Origin: Roseomonas indoligenes
GTDB taxonomy: Bacteria; Pseudomonadota; Alphaproteobacteria; Acetobacterales; Acetobacteraceae
DNA length: 64,000 bases
Assembly: GCF_017813365.1 (NCBI RefSeq)
Contig: NZ_JAGIZA010000020.1
Coordinates: forward strand, 1 to 64,000
Direction: 5' to 3'
Shown: positions 57,966 to 64,000 of the stretch, one piece after another
How the letters are laid out: every line of letters starts with the position of its first letter
How positions within the stretch are numbered: position 1 is the stretch's first letter
Notes under the pieces: model-generated
The model's input: only the letters and a program-made list of their open reading frames with translations
Told to the model about the DNA's origin: nothing
Databases searched by the model: none
Made by a program: the position numbers and the translations under genes

Positions 57966-58871
57966 TCAGGGTAGCTCCTCGCTCCCGGGTACCACGCCCT
58001 TTGGCAGGCTCCGCACATAGGCCGTCAGCTCGCCCGGGCGGGTGATCCACAGCTTGTCGCGCTGCTTCAGCACGTGCTCCAGGGCGCGGCGCAGCTGCCG
58101 CAGGCGGTAGGGCTGCCCGATCACGAAGGGGTGCAGGACGATGCTGCAAACCAGCGGGTACTTCGCCGCTTGGTGCAGCAGCTCGTCGAAGTGGTCCGTG
58201 ATCATGTTTGCGAACTCGCGCCCGGAGTGCTGCCGGTACACCTGGGCGGGGCTGTCGTTGAGCTCGACGGAGTAGGGCACGGAGAGGATCGGGCCGGAGC
58301 GGGTGCGCATCCAGAAGGGCTGGTCGTCCGCCGGCCACTCCATCACGTACTCGAAGCCCTCCTCGACCAGCAGGTCGGGAGTGGCGTTGCTCTCGGCGAG
58401 CCAGGGGCCGAGCCAGCCCTTGGGGCGCGCGCCGGAATGGCGGCGGATGCCCTCGGCGCTCTCGGCGATGAGGCGGCGCTCATCCTCCTCCCACAGCCCG
58501 TCCTGGCGCTCCGCGTTCGTGCGACCATGGCCGACGAACTCATCCCCGCGCTTCAGCAGGGCCGGAGCGATCTCCGGGCACATGTCCAGGGCCGCGGTGT
58601 TCACGTTGTGGGCGCAGGGCAGGCCCAGCTCGTCCAGCAGGTCCAGCAGGTACCAGAGGCCGACGCGGTTGCCGTAGTCGCGCCAGGCGTAGTTGCGCTG
58701 GCTCTGCGGTGCGCCGATCGTCGCGCTGTCGCTGCCGAGCCCCGCGCGGAAGGCGTGGTGCTCGATGTTGTTGCAGATGAGGAGCGCGAGGCGCTTGCCG
58801 CCGGGCCACTCATAGGTCGGGCGCTGCGGGATGGCGCTGTGGTCGTAGCGCGTCTGGGACGGAAGCTTCAT
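57966..58871 (-). CDS. Polysaccharide deacetylase-family hydrolase, PuuE/allantoinase-like
   Basis: The 301-residue protein is NodB-like: LALLICNNIEHHAFRAGLGS, NVNTAALDMCPEIAPALLKR, the metal segment DEFVGHGRTNAERQDGLWEE and PKGWLGPWLAESNATPDLLV with EEGFEYVMEW, and SIVLHPFVIGQPYRLRQL. Relatives of this group act on allantoin, cyclic imides or N-acyl sugars. It overlaps the next gene in the operon (ATGA, quinone oxidoreductase upstream). Substrate unproven; in this setting a small cyclic amide is more likely than a polysaccharide. Confidence 0.82.
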   Translation of the reverse strand: MKLPSQTRYDHSAIPQRPTYEWPGGKRLALLICNNIEHHAFRAGLGSDSATIGAPQSQRNYAWRDYGNRVGLWYLLDLLDELGLPCAHNVNTAALDMCPEIAPALLKRGDEFVGHGRTNAERQDGLWEEDERRLIAESAEGIRRHSGARPKGWLGPWLAESNATPDLLVEEGFEYVMEWPADDQPFWMRTRSGPILSVPYSVELNDSPAQVYRQHSGREFANMITDHFDELLHQAAKYPLVCSIVLHPFVIGQPYRLRQLRRALEHVLKQRDKLWITRPGELTAYVRSLPKGVVPGSEELP

Positions 58872-59866
58872 GCGTTTGTCTCCACCGTCATCACGATGCG
58901 CTCCTTCACGCCGCGGTCCAGCAGGGCGGCCAGGGCGTCCTGCGCCTGGGAGAGCGGATAGGTGCGGAAGACCGGGGCGTGGAGCTTGCCCTCGCCGTGC
59001 AGGGCGAAGATCTCCTCGAAGCAGCGGCGGGCGAGATCCGGCATGCGCTTGCGGTAGTCGCTGATCTGCAGCCCGCTGACCTCGATGTTCTTTACCAGCA
59101 GGTAGTTGGCCTTCACCGAGGGGATGCGGCCGGCCGCGAAGCCGATCACCACCAGCCGGCCACGCCAGGCCATGGCCCGCAGCGCGGCGTCGAAGATGTC
59201 GCCGCCGAGCATGTCCAGAACCACGTCGGCCCCCGCGCCGCCCGTCTCCGCCTGGACCTGATCGCGCAGGCTGTCGCGCAGGTTCTCGCGCGAGAGGTCG
59301 ATCACGGCATCCGCCCCGGCCTCTCGCACCAGGTCGGCCTTGGCCATGGAGGAGACGCCGGCCAGCACCTTCGCGCCGAAGGCCTTGGCGAGCTGGACCG
59401 CGGCGATGCCGACGGCGCCGGTGGCGCCCAGCACCAGCACGGATTCACCGGGCTGCACCCGGCCGCGCTCCCGCAGGCCGAACCAGGCGGTGTCGGCGGC
59501 GAGCGAGGTGGAGGCGGCCTCCTCGAAGCTCATGGAGGCGGGCAGGGCGTAGCACTGGTCGGCGGGGGCCAGGGCGTACTCGGCGTAGCCGCCGATTTCC
59601 GCCATGGCGAGGACGCGGTCCCCGACGGAGAGGCCGGTGACGCCCTCCCCAAGCGCCGCCACCGTGCCGGCCGGGCCCTTGCCGGGGGTGAAGGGGAGTT
59701 GGGGCTTGAACTGGTAGTTGCCGGCGATGACGATCGTGTCCACGAAGTTCGCGGCCACGGCGCCGACGCGCACCAGCACCTCGCCCTTCCCCGGGGCGGG
59801 CACCGGCCGCTCGTCCACCGAGACGCGGTCGATCCCGCCGAATTCGTGCACCACCACGGCCTGCAT
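58868..59866 (-). CDS. NADPH:quinone oxidoreductase-like MDR protein (zinc-less)
   Basis: The 332-residue protein reads MQAVVVHEFGGIDRVSVDER, AANFVDTIVIAGNYQFKPQL with FTPGKGPAGTVAALGEG, and the NADPH-binding VLVLGATGAVGIAAVQLAKA followed by FGAKVLAGVSSMAKADLV. Zinc ligands of alcohol dehydrogenases are absent. It reduces quinones, enones or enoyl thioesters. It sits 14 bp after the acyl-CoA ligase stop and overlaps the deacetylase gene, giving a three-gene leftward operon. Confidence 0.9.
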   Translation of the reverse strand: MQAVVVHEFGGIDRVSVDERPVPAPGKGEVLVRVGAVAANFVDTIVIAGNYQFKPQLPFTPGKGPAGTVAALGEGVTGLSVGDRVLAMAEIGGYAEYALAPADQCYALPASMSFEEAASTSLAADTAWFGLRERGRVQPGESVLVLGATGAVGIAAVQLAKAFGAKVLAGVSSMAKADLVREAGADAVIDLSRENLRDSLRDQVQAETGGAGADVVLDMLGGDIFDAALRAMAWRGRLVVIGFAAGRIPSVKANYLLVKNIEVSGLQISDYRKRMPDLARRCFEEIFALHGEGKLHAPVFRTYPLSQAQDALAALLDRGVKERIVMTVETNA

Positions 59867-59880
59867 GGGTCTTCTCCCGG

Positions 59881-61527
59881 TCAGGCGCGGGCGGGCAGGC
59901 GGACGGGGCGGGGGCTCAGCTCCCCCGCCTCCAGCCGCGCGGCCATGGCGCGCTTGAGGATCTTGCCGCTAGCGGTCAGCGGGATCTCCTCCACCGGCAG
60001 GAAGTACTCGGGCTGGTCGTACTTCGACAGGCCGGCGGCATCGAGGTGCAGCAGGATCTCCTCGGCCTCCGCCGATTGACCGGGGCGGAGCTGGACGGCG
60101 AGGCACACCTTCTCCCCCAGCCGTTCGTCCGGCACGGGAAGCGCGGCGGCGCGCAGCACGGCGGGGTGCTGCATGGCCAGGGTCTCGATCTTCGCGGGGA
60201 AGATGTTGTGGCCGCCGCGGATGATCACGTCCTTCTTGCGGCCGGTGATGCGGATATAGCCCGCCTCGTCCACCCAGCCGAGGTCGCCCGTCATGAACCA
60301 GCCATCGGCGTTGAAGCTGTCCTCCGTCGCGCCCTGCTCGTCGAAGTAGCCGAGCATGAGGGAGGCGCCGCGGCCGCCGATCTGGCCGGTCTCGCCGGCG
60401 GGCAGCTCCTGCTCCGGGTTGTCGCGGGAGAAGACGCGCACCTCGTAGCCCGGGCAGCACTTGCCGGAGGTCTCCGTCATTCGCTCCAGCGGGTCGTTCG
60501 GCAGGGTGTAGTGGTGGGAGGAGGCCTCGGTCATGCCGTAGCCGCTCTGGGGCGTTACGCCATGTTCCAGCAGCCCGGCCACCACGGCCTTCGGCACGGC
60601 GGCCCCGGAGACGCGGAAGCCGCGCACCCGGCCAAGGGTCTTCATGCCCCGCTGACGCATCTCGTGCAGCAGGTCGATAGCGTGGGTGGGCACGCCGACG
60701 AGGTAGGAGGTGTCCGTCTCCACCAGCCGGTCCAGCAGGGACTTCCCGCGCGGCAGGTCGTGGATTACCAGTTCTGCCCCGCAGAGGAGGGCGATGACGA
60801 GGGAGCCGAAGCCGAGATTATGGGAGAGGGGGGAGAGGCTGGCGATGACGTCCTCCTCCCCCAGCGACCAGTCCGCCACGATGGCGCGGGCATTGCCGAG
60901 CAGCGTGTTGTCGCTGTGCATCACACCTTTCGGCTGGCCCGTGGTGCCGGAGGTGAAGGCGAGATAGACCACGCCGTCCGGATCGGGCACAGGGGGCGCG
61001 TCGCTCCGCTCGCCGTCATAGGGCCAGAGGTCCTCACCGTTGGACTTCTCCAGCCGGACGACACGCTTCAACGTCGTCAGGCCCTTCACCGCCTCGAAGA
61101 GGTCGTGGCGGTCGGCATCCGCGCCGTGGCCGGGCTCGGCGATGAGGGCAGCGGCGCGCATGCGCTCCAGCAGCCCCGCCACCTCGGCTACCGTGTGGTC
61201 CCGGTGCAGGGAGGGGCAGAGGACAAGCCCATCCCGCGAGCAGGCGAGGAGGGCGACGGCCACTTCCACCCGGCTGGGCAGCCAGGCGGCGACGCGCTGG
61301 CCCTGACGCAGCCCGGCGGTGCGGAGATCGGCCGAGAGCCGGTCCGCGGCGGCCACCAGGGCACCGATCGTCACGCGGCGGCGGGCATCGCGGATCGCGG
61401 GAGCGTCGGGGGTGCGGGCGGCGCGGTCGGCCGCGATCCGGTAGATCGTCTCCTCCCGCCAGAAGCCGGACTCGTAGCCCTTGCGCAGACGCTCTCGGCT
61501 GAGGGTGGTGAGGAGGGTGTTGCTCAT
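59881..61527 (-). CDS. Acyl-CoA synthetase / AMP-dependent ligase
   Basis: The 548-residue adenylate-forming enzyme carries VYLAFTSGTTGQPKGVMHSD (P-loop), SGYGMTEASSHHYTLPNDPL, WFMTGDLGWVDEAGYIRITG, RKKDVIIRGGHNIFPAKIET, and the C-terminal Lys in LTASGKILKRAMAARLE. It activates a carboxylic acid as AMP ester and then CoA thioester. The opening LRKGYESGFWREETIYRIAA resembles cyclohexanecarboxylate- and fatty-acid-CoA ligases. It heads the leftward operon; a palindrome lies 26 bp upstream, shared with the gntR side. Confidence 0.9.
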   Translation of the reverse strand: MSNTLLTTLSRERLRKGYESGFWREETIYRIAADRAARTPDAPAIRDARRRVTIGALVAAADRLSADLRTAGLRQGQRVAAWLPSRVEVAVALLACSRDGLVLCPSLHRDHTVAEVAGLLERMRAAALIAEPGHGADADRHDLFEAVKGLTTLKRVVRLEKSNGEDLWPYDGERSDAPPVPDPDGVVYLAFTSGTTGQPKGVMHSDNTLLGNARAIVADWSLGEEDVIASLSPLSHNLGFGSLVIALLCGAELVIHDLPRGKSLLDRLVETDTSYLVGVPTHAIDLLHEMRQRGMKTLGRVRGFRVSGAAVPKAVVAGLLEHGVTPQSGYGMTEASSHHYTLPNDPLERMTETSGKCCPGYEVRVFSRDNPEQELPAGETGQIGGRGASLMLGYFDEQGATEDSFNADGWFMTGDLGWVDEAGYIRITGRKKDVIIRGGHNIFPAKIETLAMQHPAVLRAAALPVPDERLGEKVCLAVQLRPGQSAEAEEILLHLDAAGLSKYDQPEYFLPVEEIPLTASGKILKRAMAARLEAGELSPRPVRLPARA

Positions 61528-61552
61528 GCGCCCCGCCGGTCCAGGTAGGATG

Positions 61553-61568
61553 TAATGTCAGGACATTA
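61553..61568. promoter_or_regulatory. GntR/UTRA operator, copy 1
   Basis: TAATGTC at 61553-61559 and GACATTA at 61562-61568 flank AG, giving a 7-bp-arm inverted repeat 26 bp before the acyl-CoA ligase start. The same core occurs at 62548-62563. It is the likely operator for the regulator encoded at 61687, which sits in the middle of the two sites. Confidence 0.75.
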
Positions 61569-61686
61569 AGGCGGTGGCCTGTTTCCATGTCAAGGCAGGA
61601 GCCATCCGGATCGCCGCCGCTTCGGCCCGGCGCCGTGATGCTCTAGAGAGGCGCCCTTCCGCGGAAACGCCCGGAGTCATGCCTTA

Positions 61687-62514
61687 ATGCCCACCACCGT
61701 CGCCCGCGCCGAAGCCGATCCCGCGATCCCGGGCCGCGATGCGCCGATTGCGTTCGGGCTGGAGAGCCTGCCGCCGCTCGACACGACCAGCGCCATGCCG
61801 CTCTACACGCAGCTTGCCGAACGCCTCTCCGCCCCCATCCAGGCGAATCACGCCGCCCTCGTCGGCCATGCCCTGCCGACGGAGCTGGAGTGCATGGCCT
61901 ATTTCGGCGTCAGCCGCCCGACCGTCCGCCAGGCCATGGCCCAGCTTGTCTCGATGGGCTTGGTGGCTCGGGGGAGGGGCCGCGGCACCTTTGTCGCGCC
62001 TGAGCGACTGAACCACGACGTCTCCCTCGCCTTCGAGGACGAGATGCGCGCGGCCCACCGCACCGTGCGCTTCCAGACCCTGTCCCGCGCGGAGATCGCG
62101 GCGCCCGCGGCCGTCGCTGCCCGCCTGAACCTGCCCGCCGGGGAGAGGGTCGAGCACATCGAGCGCCTGCGCTTCCTCGACGACGAGGTCTTCGCCTTCG
62201 AGCAGCGCTACCTGCCCCTCTCAGTCGCCCGCCACGTCACCGCCCGCATGCTGGAGGAGATGGCCATCATCTCTCTCCTCACCGAGGCGATGGGCCAGTC
62301 TCCGGCCCGCATCACCAACACCGTCCGCTGCATTCCCACGGAGGCCCGCATTGCCCGCGCGCTCGGCGTACCCGGCCGCACGCCGCTCCTGCATACGGAG
62401 CACACCTACTTCGCCCCCTCCGGCGCGCCGGTGCTGCACGGTACGGTGTGGTTCAACGGAGAGCGCTTCCAGTTCACCCTCGACTCGCCCATTCAGGCGG
62501 GCCCGCGCGGCTGA
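61687..62514 (+). CDS. GntR-family transcriptional regulator, UTRA (HutC-type) domain
   Basis: The 275-residue protein has a winged helix (HALPTELECMAYFGVSRPTV, then RQAMAQLVSMGLVARGRGRG and TFV) and a UTRA ligand domain (LPAGERVEHIERLRFLDDEV, FAFEQRYLPLSVARHVTARM, LHTEHTYFAPSGAPVLHGTV). HutC-type proteins respond to small metabolites. Operator copies lie on both sides, before the ligase operon and before the hydroxylase operon, so it probably controls both and itself. CCTTAATG, half of the operator, overlaps its own start at 61682-61689. Confidence 0.9.
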   Translation: MPTTVARAEADPAIPGRDAPIAFGLESLPPLDTTSAMPLYTQLAERLSAPIQANHAALVGHALPTELECMAYFGVSRPTVRQAMAQLVSMGLVARGRGRGTFVAPERLNHDVSLAFEDEMRAAHRTVRFQTLSRAEIAAPAAVAARLNLPAGERVEHIERLRFLDDEVFAFEQRYLPLSVARHVTARMLEEMAIISLLTEAMGQSPARITNTVRCIPTEARIARALGVPGRTPLLHTEHTYFAPSGAPVLHGTVWFNGERFQFTLDSPIQAGPRG

Positions 62515-62538
62515 GTTTCGCTTGACGCGCGCCGACGG

Positions 62539-62570
62539 CTTCGCCTTAATGTCAGGACATTAAGGCGAAG
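62539..62570. promoter_or_regulatory. GntR/UTRA operator, copy 2 (15-bp arms)
   Basis: CTTCGCCTTAATGTC at 62539-62553 and its exact complement GACATTAAGGCGAAG at 62556-62570 flank AG. The inner 16 bases equal copy 1 at 61553. It lies 67 bp before the FAD-subunit start and 25 bp after the gntR stop, in the promoter region of the hydroxylase operon. Confidence 0.85.
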
Positions 62571-62636
62571 TGGCCCTCCGTCGGGCCCGGAGGAGCCCAT
62601 GGCCAAACCTTGGCACCAGGAGGCGGGGCCGGCCGC

Positions 62637-63494
62637 ATGAAGCCGCCGCCCTTCCACTACCACGCCCCGCGGACCGAGGCGGAGGCGCTGGCGCTGCTGG
62701 CGGAACTGGCCCCGGCGGAGGGGCGGATCCTGGCGGGCGGCCAGAGCCTCGTCCCCGCCATGGCGCTCCGTGTTGCGCGCCCTTTGCACCTGATCGACAT
62801 CAACGGCCTGCCCGGCCTCGACCGGCTGGATGTCGGGGACGGACATCTCCGCATCGGTCCGCTGGTCCGCCATGCCATGATCCGGCGGGAGAGCGTGCCG
62901 GGCCCCCTCGGCGCGCTGCTGGACAAGGTGCGCGGCCACATCGCCCACTTGCCGATCCGCACGCGCGGCACGGTCTGCGGCAGCCTCGCCAATGCCGATC
63001 CGGCATCCGAATGGTGCCTCGTCGTCGCGACGCTCGGCGGGGAGATGACCGCCCGCAGCCTGCGCGGGGAGCGTGCGATCGCGGCGGAGGACTTCTTCCA
63101 GGGCTTCATGGCTACGGCCCTGGAGCCGGACGAGTTGCTGGCCGGGCTGCGGCTTCCCCTGTTGGCGGATGGTACCCGCTGGGGCTTCCACGAGTTCAGC
63201 CGACGCGCCGGCGACTACGCCCAGGCCGCCTCTCTGGTGGTGATGGAGGTGCGCGACGGCGTGGTCCTCGCCGCCCGGATCGGCATCGGCGCCGTGGAGG
63301 ACCGCCCGCGCCGCCTGCCCGAGGCCGAGGCCCTGCTGATCGGGCGGGCGCCCACCGCCGAGCTGTTGCGGCAGGCTGCCGCCACGGCCCGAGCCACCCT
63401 CCTGCCCACCGACGATGACCCAACCCGGCCGGCCCTCGCGGAGGCCATGATCCGCCGCGCCCTGGCCGATGCCGCCGGGATCGCGCTGCCATGA
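62637..63494 (+). CDS. FAD-binding medium subunit of a third molybdenum hydroxylase
   Basis: The 285-residue protein reads PPPFHYHAPRTEAEALALLA, ILAGGQSLVPAMALRVARPL (FAD pyrophosphate motif), and TRGTVCGSLANADPASEWCL (second FAD motif, where TVCGSLAN replaces TIGGSLA). It is the first gene of an M-S-L operon. AGGAGG lies upstream of the ATG at 62637; a longer start at 62610 is weaker. The next gene overlaps by 4 bp. It has a full-length C-terminal domain, unlike the paralogue at 51072. Confidence 0.92.
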   Translation: MKPPPFHYHAPRTEAEALALLAELAPAEGRILAGGQSLVPAMALRVARPLHLIDINGLPGLDRLDVGDGHLRIGPLVRHAMIRRESVPGPLGALLDKVRGHIAHLPIRTRGTVCGSLANADPASEWCLVVATLGGEMTARSLRGERAIAAEDFFQGFMATALEPDELLAGLRLPLLADGTRWGFHEFSRRAGDYAQAASLVVMEVRDGVVLAARIGIGAVEDRPRRLPEAEALLIGRAPTAELLRQAAATARATLLPTDDDPTRPALAEAMIRRALADAAGIALP

Positions 63495-63979
63495 CCGAAG
63501 CCCTCGACGTCACCCTTACCGTGAACGGCGAGCGCCACGCGGTTCGCGTGGAGGCCCGCCGGACGCTCGCCGACGCGCTGCGCGAGGATTGCGGCCTCAC
63601 CGGCACGCATCTCGGCTGCGAGCACGGCGTCTGCGGCGCCTGTACGGTGCTGCTGGACGGCGAGCCCGTGCGCGCCTGCCTGCTCTTCGCCGTGCAGGCG
63701 CAGGGGCGGGCGATCCGCACCGTGGAGGGCCTGGCCGAGGGCGGCGAGCTGAGTCCGCTGCAGCGCGCCTTCATCGAGAACCACGCGCTGCAATGCGGCT
63801 ACTGCACGCCGGGCTTCCTCATGCTCGGCACCGCGCTCCTGGAGCGCGATCCGACGATGTCCGACGAGGCGCTGGTGGACGCCCTCTCCTCCAACATCTG
63901 CCGCTGCACCGGCTACGCCAACATCGCCAAGGCCGTCCGCGCCGCAGCGGCCGAGATGCGCGAGAGGGTGCCGGCCTGA
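63491..63979 (+). CDS. 2Fe-2S small subunit of the third molybdenum hydroxylase
   Basis: The 162-residue protein has LGCEHGVCGACTVLLDGEPV with AC for the first cluster and LQCGYCTPGFLMLGTALLER with NICRCTGYANIAKAVRAAAA for the second, both complete. It overlaps the FAD subunit (ATGA) and shares one base with the start of the next gene (TGATG). It transfers electrons from the molybdenum site to FAD. Confidence 0.94.
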   Translation: MTEALDVTLTVNGERHAVRVEARRTLADALREDCGLTGTHLGCEHGVCGACTVLLDGEPVRACLLFAVQAQGRAIRTVEGLAEGGELSPLQRAFIENHALQCGYCTPGFLMLGTALLERDPTMSDEALVDALSSNICRCTGYANIAKAVRAAAAEMRERVPA

Positions 63980-64000
63980 TGGATGGCTTGTCCCCCCGGC
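63979..64000 (+). CDS. Start of the probable molybdopterin subunit (cut by window end)
   Basis: ATG at 63979 overlaps the TGA of the 2Fe-2S gene and reads MDGLSPR to the window edge. By operon logic it should be the large molybdopterin-binding subunit that completes the M-S-L set. Only seven codons are visible, so the assignment rests on context. Confidence 0.55.

Overview
The window is GC-rich DNA from an alphaproteobacterium, most likely a Roseomonas-type member of the Acetobacteraceae. The taxon is an inference from gene content: many orphan Bug/TctC solute-binding proteins, molybdenum hydroxylases, FCD-type GntR regulators and degenerate insertion sequences. It appears to lie on a large plasmid or chromid, because it carries a RepA-type initiator with iterons on both sides, a ParB/ParA pair, and three identical 16-bp parS-like palindromes upstream of parA.

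Layout. 1-2.1 kb: nested insertion sequences (an IS21-type end inside an ISL3 transposase, then an IS3 element). 2.6-7.1 kb: replication and partition core. 7.5-8.4 kb: a RES-Xre toxin-antitoxin pair. 8.6-16.3 kb: leftward catabolic operon (alpha/beta hydrolase, Bug receptor, pyrone-lactonase-like hydrolase, 2Fe-2S and molybdopterin subunits of a nicotinate-dehydrogenase-like hydroxylase, two more Bug-like proteins), with a divergent FadR-type regulator. 17.3-18.3 kb: another Bug receptor. 18.6-21.8 kb: a dif-like inverted repeat, a tyrosine recombinase, two small accessory genes and an orphan ScpA. 22.2-31.9 kb: a lower-GC glycan cassette (GT29 sialyltransferase-like protein, three pyruvyltransferase-family proteins including one fused to a glycosyltransferase, a GT4-like enzyme, a TPR-GT2 enzyme) with two short tandem-repeat arrays and a decayed IS5 transposase. 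32.2-36.5 kb: RTX-protein relic, DUF3489-serine recombinase pair, relic of the recombinase, second RES-Xre pair.

36.6-39.0 kb: a creatinase/M24-like hydrolase divergent from a Bug receptor. 39.0-41.4 kb: an operon with three paralogous helix-turn-helix proteins around a ParB-methyltransferase fusion. 41.9-57.8 kb: second catabolic locus (two Bug receptors, a GntR regulator with a strong palindromic operator, a D-amino-acid-dehydrogenase-like flavoprotein, Old Yellow Enzyme, amidohydrolase, three-subunit molybdenum hydroxylase, NMT1-type binding protein, an inserted IS5 element, a family-5 binding protein and an amidase). 58-64 kb: third catabolic locus (acyl-CoA ligase, quinone oxidoreductase and deacetylase transcribed leftward; GntR/UTRA regulator and a molybdenum hydroxylase transcribed rightward and running off the window), tied together by two copies of one palindrome.

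Functionally the replicon pairs stable maintenance (rep, par, two toxin-antitoxin pairs, a recombinase, ScpA) with uptake receptors and ring-hydroxylating or hydrolysing enzymes for unidentified aromatic or N-heterocyclic compounds, plus a horizontally acquired surface-glycan module. Many genes within the catabolic loci overlap by ATGA or TGATG junctions, so they are probably translated as coupled operons. No rRNA, tRNA or CRISPR array was seen.
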